The notes below the pieces were generated by a model that made no database searches, had not been told where the DNA came from, and saw only the letters and a list, made by a program, of their open reading frames with translations. A stretch of DNA of 64,000 nt from JBMYRH01 sp049602155 (GTDB lineage Bacteria; Myxococcota_A; UBA9042; PHBI01; JBMYRH01). Location: NCBI GenBank assembly GCA_049602155.1, contig JBMYRH010000001.1, positions 62,001-126,000 of the forward strand, read 5' to 3'. The position numbers and the translations under genes are program-made. The first letter of the stretch is position 1; each line of letters opens with the position of its first letter. Shown here in pieces: positions 40,630-51,700 of the stretch.

Positions 40630-41525
40630 GCCGTGTCGCGCTCTCCCTCGCTCCGGCGGGGCCGCTGAAGCCCGACACTTTGCAGGCCGGACTGGACGCC
40701 ATGGTCGAACTCGGGGTCGAGCTCATGTGGCCAGAGGGGTGGCGTGCCCGCCTCGAGGAGCGCCACCACTACTTGGCGGGCACCGACGCGCGACGCGCGC
40801 GGATGCTCAGAGACGCCGTCGATCACGCCCCTGATGGCATTTGGCTCGCGCGTGGTGGCTACGGCTGTATACGCACACTCACCGCCGCCTTCGCGTACGA
40901 CCTGAAGCTCTTTGAGCGACCCGCAGTGCCCCTTTGGGCCTTCAGTGATGGGACCGCCCTCCTCGCGGCCTGGGATCGCGCTGGGTGGCCCGCGTGGCAT
41001 GCACCGCCAGCGACCCAATTCGCGCGCCTCGACGAGATGAGCCGCGCCCGTACCCGTGCCGCATGGCATGTGGATCAGGTCACGCCCTTCGAGGGCCTTG
41101 AGACCTTGGTCTCGGGGGACGCTGAGGCCCCGATGGCCGGCGGCAACCTCTGTGTGCTCGCGTCGATGGTGGGCACCCCCTGGCAGGCCGATCTGCGTGG
41201 ACGCATCGTCCTCCTCGAGGACACTGGAGAGCGCGCCTACAAGGTCGATCGGCTCTTCACCCAGCTGGCCTATGCGGGCTGCTTCGAGGGGATCGCGGGG
41301 CTCGCTTTGGGCACCTTTACTCACGTCACTGATGAGCAATCTCAAGCGATCGATGACTTCTTCGCGCGGGTCGCCCCCTCCCTCGGGGTCCCTGTCATTC
41401 GGGGGCTTCCCCTCGGGCATGATGTGAGCAACGCACCGATCCCCTTTGGTGAAGGGAGCGGCTGGCTCGGGCGCATCGAGGCGCCTGACCACGGACCTGC
41501 GCGCCTTTCGTTCGTGCGACGATGA
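40626..41525 (+). CDS. ldcA: LD-carboxypeptidase (S66 family, LdcA-like)
   Basis: Removes the terminal D-alanine from murein tetrapeptides, a step in peptidoglycan recycling. The 299 residues show the S66 triad: S107 in AFSDGTALL, E198 in LLEDTGERAYK and H265 in LPLGHDVSNAP. The N-terminal GGYG motif (LARGGYGC) fits too. There is no signal peptide, so it acts in the cytoplasm as E. coli LdcA does. It overlaps patatin by ATGA upstream and the beta-lactamase-fold gene by ATGA downstream (41522-41525), so the three are one coupled run. The Ser of the elbow is preceded by F as in LdcA and MccF; lack of an MccF-type loop makes LdcA the likelier role. Confidence 0.9.
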   Translation: MSRVALSLAPAGPLKPDTLQAGLDAMVELGVELMWPEGWRARLEERHHYLAGTDARRARMLRDAVDHAPDGIWLARGGYGCIRTLTAAFAYDLKLFERPAVPLWAFSDGTALLAAWDRAGWPAWHAPPATQFARLDEMSRARTRAAWHVDQVTPFEGLETLVSGDAEAPMAGGNLCVLASMVGTPWQADLRGRIVLLEDTGERAYKVDRLFTQLAYAGCFEGIAGLALGTFTHVTDEQSQAIDDFFARVAPSLGVPVIRGLPLGHDVSNAPIPFGEGSGWLGRIEAPDHGPARLSFVRR

Positions 41526-42556
41526 CCCGAGCCGCATCGCGAGAGAGCGGCCTTCGGGCACTGCTTGAGGACGGCCGTGCTGCAGGGGCCTTCACTCAAG
41601 GGCACGCCTGGGTAGCCCACGACGGCAGCCCCGTCGCGCAGGCGCACACCGAGGGGGTCACCCCCGAGAGCCTGTGGGATGTCGCCTCGTTGACGAAGCC
41701 GATGGCGACGGTCACCGAAGTGATGCGCGCTGTGGGAGACGGGGTGATGACGTTGGACGAGCGCGTCCAGTCGCCGTCAGGTCTAGACACCACAGTCCGT
41801 GCCTTGCTGGCGCATCGCTCGGGCTTACCCGCGTGGGACGATCTATGGGCCATCGCCGAGCACAAGACCCCAGGGTGGCGACCCGGGACGGCGACCGTGA
41901 AGGCCGCTATCGCCGAGCGTATCGGAGAGCTGGCGGGGAGTGAGTCCGGGACGCGCTACAGCGATTTAGGGTTCATTAGCCTCGGGTGGCACCTCGAGGC
42001 GCGTCGCCAAGCATCACTGAATCGACTCGTGACCCGTTGGTGCTGGGGGCTCCCACCAGGGGCCCCGGGGCGCGGACGCGCGGTGCCGACTGGCCATTGC
42101 CCACGCCGACTGCGCCAAGCCCACGGTGAGGTCGATGACCTGAACGCATGGGTGCTCGGTGGGATCGCCGGCCATGCTGGCCTCTTCGCGACTGCAAACG
42201 AGGTCGGACAGTGGGCTCTGGGTTTGTCGAATTCGGCTGCGGGCCGGGGCGGCATGATCGACGGTGGGGTCATCCGGGAGTTCTGGGATCTCTCAAACCG
42301 CGCAGATGCGAGCACGACCTGGGTCTTGGGCTGGGACACCCCCACACCGCCCAACTCGACAGCGGGCGCGCGTGTCTCCAAGGACGCCGTGGGGCACCTC
42401 GGCTTCACAGGGACCAGCGTTTGGATCGATCGCGCTCACGATCTCATCGTCGTGTTGCTCACTGATCGTGTGGCGCTAGGTGCGCCGTCGAAGGCCGTCA
42501 TGCGCGGGTTCCGGCCGCGCTTTCACGACGGCGTCCGCGATCTTTTGGGCCTCTGA
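41522..42556 (+). CDS. Beta-lactamase-fold serine hydrolase (YbbE/EstB-like)
   Basis: The 344-residue hydrolase has the class C / EstB fold. The nucleophile motif is S56-L-T-K59. The second motif is Y146-S-D148 rather than YxN. The third is HLGFTGTSVW (HxG). The conserved NAWVLGGIAGHAGLF block is typical of the branch fused or adjacent to NagZ/NamZ-type enzymes of muropeptide recycling. With no signal peptide it should be cytoplasmic. ATGA coupling to the LdcA gene supports a role on cell-wall peptides, though esterase or D-aminopeptidase activity is also possible. No antibiotic resistance is implied. Confidence 0.82.
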   Translation: MTRAASRESGLRALLEDGRAAGAFTQGHAWVAHDGSPVAQAHTEGVTPESLWDVASLTKPMATVTEVMRAVGDGVMTLDERVQSPSGLDTTVRALLAHRSGLPAWDDLWAIAEHKTPGWRPGTATVKAAIAERIGELAGSESGTRYSDLGFISLGWHLEARRQASLNRLVTRWCWGLPPGAPGRGRAVPTGHCPRRLRQAHGEVDDLNAWVLGGIAGHAGLFATANEVGQWALGLSNSAAGRGGMIDGGVIREFWDLSNRADASTTWVLGWDTPTPPNSTAGARVSKDAVGHLGFTGTSVWIDRAHDLIVVLLTDRVALGAPSKAVMRGFRPRFHDGVRDLLGL

Positions 42557-42562
42557 ATTGAG

Positions 42563-42596
42563 GAGCCGGGATCTCCCCTACCCGGGCGCCCGGTTC
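42563..42596 (+). terminator. Possible terminator after serine hydrolase gene
   Basis: GAGCCGGG can pair with CCCGGTTC (one G-T) across an 18-nt loop that itself contains half of the 12-bp palindrome CCGGGCGCCCGG (42582-42593). It follows the stop codon by 6 bp. No T run follows, so strength is doubtful. Confidence 0.3.
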
Positions 42597-42693
42597 AGAT
42601 GTAGCGCTGGTCGCAATCGAAGATGCATGGGTGCGGTTGTCGGCCCTCGCGCGCGTGTGATAGATCTACACGCTGCGGGGTAAGGTAGGGGCG

Positions 42694-42714
42694 ATGACGG
42701 ACGCGTCAACGTGA
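42694..42714 (+). CDS. Possible 6-codon leader ORF before giant TPR gene
   Basis: ATG ACG GAC GCG TCA ACG TGA (MTDAST) is preceded by AGGGG about 4 nt upstream. Its stop falls 2 nt before a stem that would hide the ribosome site of the next gene. A ribosome stopping here could open that stem. Such a short frame may be chance. Confidence 0.25.
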   Translation: MTDAST

Positions 42715-42716
42715 CC

Positions 42717-42750
42717 GTACCCCAGATCTCTCAATTGTCCGTGAGGGTAC
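42717..42750 (+). promoter_or_regulatory. Hairpin covering the ribosome site of the giant TPR gene
   Basis: GTACCC (42717-42722) and GGGTAC (42745-42750) are a perfect 6-bp pair with a 22-nt loop. The downstream arm contains the GAGGGT ribosome site and ends right at ATG 42751, so folding would block initiation. Translation of the leader ORF at 42694 could relieve it. Confidence 0.4.
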
Positions 42751-45700
42751 ATGTCGGCGACCGACCTGTTGGAAGCGTTTGAGGCCAAGCCATCCGATCA
42801 TCGCGCCTTTGAGGCGCTCATCGTTCACCTCATCCAAGAGAACGATCTTGAGACACTCGAGGTCATCTACTCGCGATTAAATGAGTGGATTGAGGATGCA
42901 GAGTCGAGCCCGATATTGCGGGTCTTGAGTCAGCAAGCCCGTAAGGCTGAGGACCCGGAGATCGGCACGTTCCTCTATTTCTGGAACGGAATGACCTACT
43001 GGCAAGAGTTCGGAGACGAGCAGAAAGCCGAGATGTCCTTCCGCAAGATCTCAACCACGCCACCCGATCACGAGCCTCTACGAGAGTTCTACCTCGCCTA
43101 CTACACCAAGCAGCAAAACTGGCGTCGCCTGGAGCAGTTCCTCACCGATCCCACCAAAGGCGGGATGGAGGACCTGATCGAGGTCAAGCGCATGCTCGGT
43201 CGCCTCGCCACCGAGGCAGGACAACCCGACCGAGCGGTCGGGTTCTGGCAAGGCGTCCGGACCGCCGACCCGCTGGATGAAGAGGCCGAGTCAGCCCTGA
43301 GTGAGCTCTACCGCTCCGTCGGTAAGTGGCACGCGATGGTCGACCTGCTCAAAGAGCGAGTCACGCGCTTGGGTGCAGACGATCCCGACGGGTGTATCGC
43401 GCTCTACCGGGAGATGATCGACATCTACCGGACACACCTCAACGCGCCGTCAAAGATCGTCGCGACTTGGCAGTCCGTGCTTGAGATCGACGCGGGGAAC
43501 CTAGAGGCCCTCGACGCCCTCGCTCAAGAGTACGAGGGGATGAATCGGTGGCCGGACCTCGTCAAAGTCCTGCAGCGCAAGATCCACCACACGCCGGACA
43601 GCGAAAAGCAGATCGCGCTCCACGAGCGCATCGCTGGCATCTTGATGGAGCGCTTTAACAACGCCTCCGAGGCGACAAAGCACTACCAGGCCATCCTCGA
43701 CCTCGATGAGACTCACAGCGCCTCAGTGGCCAAGCTGAAGGAGATCTACGAGGGCCGACGCGACTATGAGAGCTTGGTCCAGCTGACCATGCGTGACTTG
43801 CTCTTCAACGAAGATGACGAGGCCCGCCAAACAGGCGTCTTGGACTTGGCGCGGATGGCGAGTGAGCACATCCGCAAGCCCGAGACCCCGATCATGCTTT
43901 GGGAGCAAGTCCTGGAGGAGGCCCCGGAGCACTTGGAGGCTCTGAGCGCGCTTGAGGGCCTGTACGAGCGAGAGAAGAACTACGACGCGATGTCGCAGGT
44001 GCAGCTTCGCCGCGTCGAGCTCCTCGACGATCCCGCCGAGCGCATCGCTGTGCTCGACAAGCTGGGGATCTTGTACTCCGGCAAGCTCAACAACGCTGAC
44101 GCAGCGACCGAGATCTGGAAGCGCCTACTCAGCGAGGATCCAAGCCACCAGAAAGCCCAAACCGAACTGCGGAAGAAGTACACCGCAGAGCGAGACTGGG
44201 AGCAGCTGGAGTGGTTCTTCCGGACCTACAGCACCGTGGCGGAGTGGATCCGCACCCTCGAGAGTCAGCTCAAGAAAGTCGACGACCCTGAGGAGAAGCA
44301 GACGCTCCTGCTCGTCGTCGCCAAGGCCTGGCTCACAGAACTCGACGACCAGCGCCGCGCGGTCAAGAGCTTGGAGGGGATCCTTGAGCTCGATCCGAGC
44401 AACAAGAACGCCGCCGAGATGCTCATCCCTATCTACCGCGAGATCAGCGCGTGGAAGAAGCTGCCTGCCGTCTATGAGGTGGTCCTAGAGGTCACCAACG
44501 ATCCGCACGACAGGCTCGCGCTCTTGCTCGCGAAAGCAGAGGTATTAGAGGCCCACCTTAGGGACGCCGAGGCCGCCTTCTTCGCCTACCTCGAGGCCAT
44601 TCAAAGTCACCCGAACAACGTCGAGCTCTACGGACAGCTGCGTCGCCTCGCAGAGAAGAGCAAGAACTGGGAGGTCTACACAGCGACGATCGAGGACACG
44701 GCGGACCTGATCTCGGACGAGGCCGATCGTGCAGCAGCCCTGCTCGACTTGGGCTTGGTGTACATGAACGCCATGCATGAGCCCGAGGCAGCCTTGGATG
44801 CCTTCAGTCGGGTCATTGCTCTGGATGACGGCAACCGTGCTGCCTTGGACGCGATGGAGTCCCTCCACCGTGCTTCCGGCGCCCATGAGTCCCTCGTCGA
44901 GGTCCTGCAGCGTCAGCTCGCGATCGCTTCCGACTCCGACCGACGCAAGGCGCTGCTCTTCAGCCTCGCGCAGACGTGGCGCGATGACATCGGCGACGCG
45001 GGCGAAGCGGAGCAAGTCTTCGTTGGCATGCTGGACGAATTCCACACGGACACGTCCATCCACGACGCCTTGGTCAACATCCTGATGCCGGCCGAGCGCT
45101 ACGGTGAGCTCGGAGAGATCCTCGCCTTAAAGCGCGATGTCTTGGTCGCCGAGGAGGCTGCCCCCGCCACCCTCGCAGATGTCGAGTGTCAGCTCGGCAT
45201 GCTCGCTTATGGCGTCTTAGACGAGGGACAGCGGGTCAGCGCAGCGCTCTCCCATTACGAGCGCGCCCTCGGCCTAGCTGCTGACCACGCTGAGTCGATT
45301 CGACAGCTAGAGGCTCTGCTCGCAGACGAAGACGAGCGCCTCCACATCGCGACGACCCTGGCCGCGATCTACGAGCGACGCTCCGAGTGGGACAAGCTCG
45401 CAGATGCGCTTGAGATTCAAGCGCTCTCCGCGGAAGAGCTCGGTGATCCAGTCACCGCCGCTGCGCTCATTGAGCGACTCGCCCTGCTCTACACCGAGAC
45501 CGCCAATCGGCCTCGCTTGGCTTGGCGAAGCTATGCGCGCCTCCTCGCGCTCGACCCGGCACGTTGGGAGATCCGTGATGCCCTTGAGGCGCTGACGGAC
45601 GCCTTCGATCGGTGGGATGAGCTTGTGGGCCTCTACAGCGTCCTCGCAGACGAAGCAGCAGACGGCGAAACCCGGCTGGCAATGCGGCTGACCGTCGCTC

Positions 45701-48700
45701 GAACCCACGATCACCGCCTCGACAACCCCGAGGCCGCGCGGACCTTCTATCAGCACATCTTAGAGGAGGACCCCAACCACTCCGAGTCACTCGATGCGCT
45801 GGAGCGGCTCTTCGAGACCCTCGCGGAACCTGAGGACCTGCTTGAGATCTATCGTAAGAAGAGTCAGCTGACCGAGGACACTGCAGAGCAGCTCAGCTAC
45901 CTCTTCCGGATGGCCGAGGTGCTCGCGGATCGCCTTGAGCGACCCGACGAAGCCATCGACGCAATCCACCAAGCACGGGCCCTCCAGCCGGACAACGCTG
46001 AGGCGACGGAGCGCCTCGATGCGCTCTTGGTCAAGACCGAGCAGTGGGACGACCTAGCCTCCCTCCTCGACAGCCTCGTGAGCGACGCCAGGGACGACGA
46101 CGCGATCGCGCTGATGCTGCGCCGCGCGGAGCTGACCGAGCATAAACTCGGCGCCCCCACCGAGGCCATCACACGCTATGGGGACATCCTCGCGCTCGCC
46201 CCTGGTCAGGAGGGGGTCGTAGCGGCTTTGGAGCGGCTCTTTGACGAGCCCGACTTTGCCGGTGACGTCGCGCCCCTTCTCCAGCCCGTCTACGAGGCGC
46301 GCAATGACTGGCAGCGCCTCATCGGGGTGTTCCAGGTGCGCGTCGACACGAGCGACACCGATGACGAGCAGATCGCGTGGCACTACAAGATCGCAGCGCT
46401 TTATGAAGGCGCCGGCGAGACCCCAGAACTCGCGTTCGAGCACTACGTCGCGGCAGCGGTCGTTGATCCCGGCCGAGAGTCGACCCTCGATCAGCTGCTA
46501 CGTTTGGCGGACATCCTCGACTGTCACCGAGAGCTTGTCGGGCACATGCAGGCGCTGGTCGACGAGATCCACGACGACATGCGTCGACGAGAGACGCACC
46601 GTATCCTCGCGGGCCTTTGCCGGGACCGTGCCGGAGACCTCGAGGGCACGGAGATGCACCTCCGCGCGCTCCTGGAAATCGACGAACGGGACATGCCCGC
46701 GATCGACGCGTTGATTCAGCTCTACCGTGGTCAGCACAACACAGCCCGCCTCATCGACATGCTCCTGAGCAAGGCGCCGATGGTAGACGACCAAGCTGAG
46801 GGTAACCGGCTCTTTGCGGAGGCCGGCTCCCTGTGCGCAACAGACCTTGAGACCCCAGACCGCGCGATTGAGATCTACGAGTCTCTGCATCAGCGTGATC
46901 GAGATGGAGACGTCGCCTTGAACGCCCTGGAGGTGCTCTACCAGCGCGTCTCAGCGTGGGACCGCTTGGTCGACGTGTACCGACAGAAGATTGAGCGCGA
47001 GGAAGAGACCGAGGCGCGCAAACGCATCGCAGCACAGATGGCCACCATCCAGGCGACGCACCTCGAGGCCACCGATGATGCCATTCAGACGTGGCGCACC
47101 GTGCTCAGCTGGGATGAGGTCGACGTCGACGCCATGCGTGAGCTCGACACGCTGATGCTCGTCAACGAGGACTGGTATGGCCTGAAGGAGATCCTGGGCC
47201 GCCTGCAGCCGCTGGTGGACACGGACGAGTGGGCAGAGCTTCAGTACCGCCTCGCGAAGCTCCACGAGGACGACGACCAACTCGCCGACATCCGAGAAGC
47301 AATCCAGTGCCATGAGGCCTTGCTCGCCCGAGCACCTCAACACGAAGACGCCATCGACTCACTCGAAGCGATCATCACCGAGCGTGACGAGCGAGAGCTG
47401 GCCTTTGAGGTCCTGCGCCCCGTCTTAGCTGCCATGGAGGCGTGGGAGCGACTCTGGGCTCAGTACCAAGTGCTCGCCCACCACAGCGCCGATATGCCCC
47501 AGCAGCTGCTGCTGCGCCTTCATGAGATGGCGACCCTCGCTGACGGCGAGCTGGCCGATCCTTCTCGGGCCTACGGAGCCTTGGACCGCGCCTTCCGTGC
47601 GAACCCACGACACTCTGAGACGGTTGAGCGGATCGAGGCGTTAGCGACGCGTGAGGGTATCCTCGAGAGCTTGGTCGCCCTCTATCAAGAGATCTCAGAG
47701 GACGCCGATGATGACCTGGCGCTGCAGCTGAGGCTGCGCATGGGCGCCTTCCTTATGGAGGATCTCGACGAGGCCGAGCGGGCCGTCTCGGTCTACATCC
47801 TCATCCGAGAGGATGACCCGGATCACCTCGAAGCGCTCTCTCGACTGGCGCAGCTCTACCGACAACAGTCCCTCGGCGCGGAGCTCGCGGACATCCTCCG
47901 CAGTCAGGTCGATGTGCACCATGAGCCAGGGCGCAAGATCACGCTGCTCTCCGAGCTGGCGACGGTCAAAGAGACTCAGCTCAGCGACGCCTCAGGCGCC
48001 CACGATGCGTACATCGAGATCCTGGACATCGATCGCTCAGAGGAGGGGGCGATCAGCGCCCTGCACCGCCTCGCAAGCGAGGGTGTCCACCCCCTCGACA
48101 TCGCCGAGCGCTTGGAGTCCGTCTACACGGAGAGTGAGCGCTGGCAAGCGCTTCATGGACTCCTAGAGATCAAGCTAGGGGCGGTCAGTGATGAGGGCGA
48201 CCAGCTTGAGCTTTCGCGACAGCTCGCCGAGCTCAACTTGCGCAAGCTCGACAACAAGGCGAACGCCATCACCTGGTACGGGCGCTCCTTGGTCCTGGAT
48301 CCAGACGACAGCTTCCTGCTTGAGCAGCTTACCGCGCTGACCGAGGAGACGGAGCGCTGGGCAGATCTGCGACCGATCCTCATGGACGCCGCCGGGGTCG
48401 CCGACGATTCGCGAAAGGTCGAGCTGTGGGGACAAGCCGCAGACATCAACCGAGTGCAGCTCGACGACGCTGAAGAGGCCGAGCGCGTCTATCGTCTCGT
48501 CTTGGAGCTCGATGGCGAACATGCCTCATCGTTGCGCTCTTTGGACGGGATGCTCGTACGCCAAGCGCGCTGGGCAGACCTTGAGCCAGTCCTCATCGCC
48601 TCAGCGGAGGTCGCTGAGTACGACGAGGAGCGCGTCACGCTCTTGATGCGGCTCGCAGCCCTCTACCGAGACGAGCTCTCACAACCCGAGGAGGCCATCG

Positions 48701-51700
48701 CGGCGCTCTCTCAGGTCCTTGATCTCAACGACATGCACCGAGACGCCCTGACCGGGCTTGAGGCTCTCTACCGCTCGGGTGAGCAATGGACCGCGCTCTT
48801 CGAGACAGAGCAGCGGCTCGCGGAGACGAGCCGGGAAGACTCGGATCGTGTGCACTACTTGTCCGACATGGCGCGGTTGGCAGAGGTCCACCTCGACGCG
48901 GTCGACAACGCCATCGAGCTCCTCGAAGAAGTGCTCATGGTGGCCCCTTCACGGGTCGAAGCGGTCCACGAACTTCAGCGGCTGTTGGCACACACCGAGG
49001 CGTGGGAGGCGTTGGTCGAGTCCTACGAGCGTGAGCTCCGAATCGGCGTGGCCGACGCGCGCGCTCTCGAGCTCCACAAGCTGCTCGGTCGTACACTGCA
49101 GGGGCGCTTGGACGAGGCCTTCAGGGCCATGGGCCATTGGGAGCAAGCTCGCACCCTCGCTGCGGAAGACGAAGAGGTCCTGGGGGCACTACGTGAGCTC
49201 TATCGAGAGGGCTTCAACTTCGAGAAATTGGTCGATGTCCTGCGCGCGAAGCTCGCGAGCGGCCAGCATGATGAGGCTGGTCAGCTTGGCATATGGCGCG
49301 AGCTCGCCGAGCTCTTCACCGAGTCGATCAACACCCCACCGGATGCGATCGATGCGTGGGAGCATGTGCTTGAGCTCGCCGAAGCAGACTCGAGGGCCAT
49401 CGAGGCGCTAGAGATCCTCTACCGCCAAGAGCAGCAGTGGGCTAAAGCCGTGTCGCTTGGTCTCCTCAAGGTGGCGCACACCGAGCCCGGTGACGCGCAG
49501 CTCGAGATCTGGATGGATGTCGCTCAGATTCAGGAACAGCGCATCGAGGACCCCGCCGGCGCCGCCTCGACCTATCGCACGGTGCTCAATGCACACCCCT
49601 CGAACCTGGATGCCGGAAGGCGCCTTGAGAAGATCTACCGCGCCGACGAGAGCTGGGAGCAGCTGGCAGAGCTTCTGTACAAGCGCACCGAGCACCTCGA
49701 AGACGCCTTCGAACGCCTCCAGAACCTCAGGAACCTCGCGCAGCTCGCTGAACATCAGGTCGGCGACCTCGAGATGGCCTTCAGCGTCATCGTACAGGCC
49801 AACGAGCAGGTCCCCGATGATATCGCCACCCTCGAGGAGGCCGCGCGCCTCGCTGAGGCGACCGGCGAGTGGGAGGAGATGGTCGCTGTCTACGATGGGT
49901 CGTTAGATAGCCTCGAGGGTGACATCGCCCTCGACGTTGCCATCAAAGCGGCCACCATTGTGCGAGACCGACTCGAAGACAGCCCCACGGCGGTCAACTA
50001 CTTCGTGAGGGTCCTCTCCCTCGATGAGGATAACGAGATCGCCCTCCGTGCCCTCGTGGCGCTCAATGAGTCGCTGGAGCGTTGGGGGGAGCTCGTGGTG
50101 GCGCTCAGTCGCCTCAGTGAGGTCTCACCGAACTACAACGAGCGCCTCGAACTGATGGAGGCCGTCGCTGACTGTCATGAGGTGAAGCTCGGTGATGGGG
50201 ATGCTGCTGTCGCAGCGTGGTACGCCCTCTTTGAGGTCGACGAGATGCACCGTGGTGCGCTTAAGAACCTCGAGCGCTTGCACCAAGTCCGAGAGGAGTG
50301 GCCCAAGCTCATCAAGATCCTCGATCGCATCGCGGACGCAGAGCCTTCCAAGCTCGTAGAACTGCATATCCGCGTGGGCGCGATCCTCGACGACAACCTG
50401 CAAGATGACGTCGCCGCCATCGAGCGCTTCGAAGAGGTCCTCTCACTCCAGCCAGATAATTTGATCGCGCTGGAGCGGCTTGAGGTCCTGTATGTCGACC
50501 GCGACGACTGGGAGAAGCTCATCGATGTCTTCGAGCGCTCCGTAGACGCCCACAAAGAGGTCGATCAGCGCATCGATCTGGCGCTCAAGATCGCGACGAT
50601 TCAGCGCGAGATCTTCAAGGACAGCGACTCCGCAGCTGACTGGTATAACCGCATCCTGACCATGGAGCCTGGCCACGGTGAAACAATCGGTCTCTTAGAG
50701 GCCGTCTACACCGGAGCCGAGCAGTGGGAGGACTTGGTCTACTTGCTCGAACGCAAGCATGGCTGGGCCGAGGGCGCCGAGGCCAAGAGCCGGGCCCTCT
50801 TGGAGATGGCCGCCGTCCATCATGAGAAGCTCGATGATATCGGCAGCGCAATCCGCGCCTTTGAGCGCGCGCTTGAAGAGACCCCCAGTCACCGCGGAGC
50901 GCTCGACACGCTGCAAGCGCTCTACGCCGAAGAGGGGCTCTGGGATCGCGTCATCGACACCATCCGACGCAAACTGGAGATCATCGACGCGACCGAGGAG
51001 CGCATCGCGCTGATGTGCACCCAGGGCAAGATCAGCCACGACGAGATGATGGACGTGGCGGCAGCCGCTGGGTACTACGACGCCGCGCTCCTCGAGCGCC
51101 CAGGCCATCCCCCGGCCATCGATGCCTTGATCGCGCTCTACACCGAAGAGGAGCGCTACGAGAAGGTCATCGAGACGCTGGAGCACAAGCTCAACTCCCT
51201 CGAGGATGAGGTCGCCATATGCGCGGCCCACGTCGAGCTGGCCACCGTCTGGCGCGAGCAGCTCGATAACCGTGAGAAGGCTCTGGAACATCTGGAGGCA
51301 GGCGTCGACGCCGATCCGATGAGCCGTGATGCCCTGATGCCGCTCGCGGACCACTACATCGGTATCGAAGGATGGATTAAGGCGATGCCGCTGCTGGAGC
51401 GCATCCCTGATGTGGTGAACGCCGAGGCAGAGCCGCAGGTCATGGCGTCTATTCACAGGAAGCTCGCGCAGTGCGCAAAAGAGCTGCTGGACTACGATCG
51501 TGCCCTTGATGAGTATCGCTTGGCCTCCGAGCACCTCCCCGAGGACCCGATGATCCAGCGCGGCCTCGGCGGTCTCTACTACCGTCAAGGCGAATGGGCC
51601 CAGTCTGAAGCAGCCTACGAGGCCTTCTTACGGCTCGCTGGCGATGACCTCACGGACGAGGACTTCGTGCGCGTGAACTTGCGTCTCGGTGAGTGCGCGA

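Noticed and set aside
41522..42556. Beta-lactamase resistance gene
   Set aside because: The motifs are those of EstB/YbbE-type hydrolases (SLTK, YSD, HLG), there is no signal peptide, and the context is peptidoglycan recycling.
50695..51588. 297-codon minus-strand frame opposite the giant TPR gene
   Set aside because: Mirror of TPR coding with GC-rich third positions; no ribosome site or domain.
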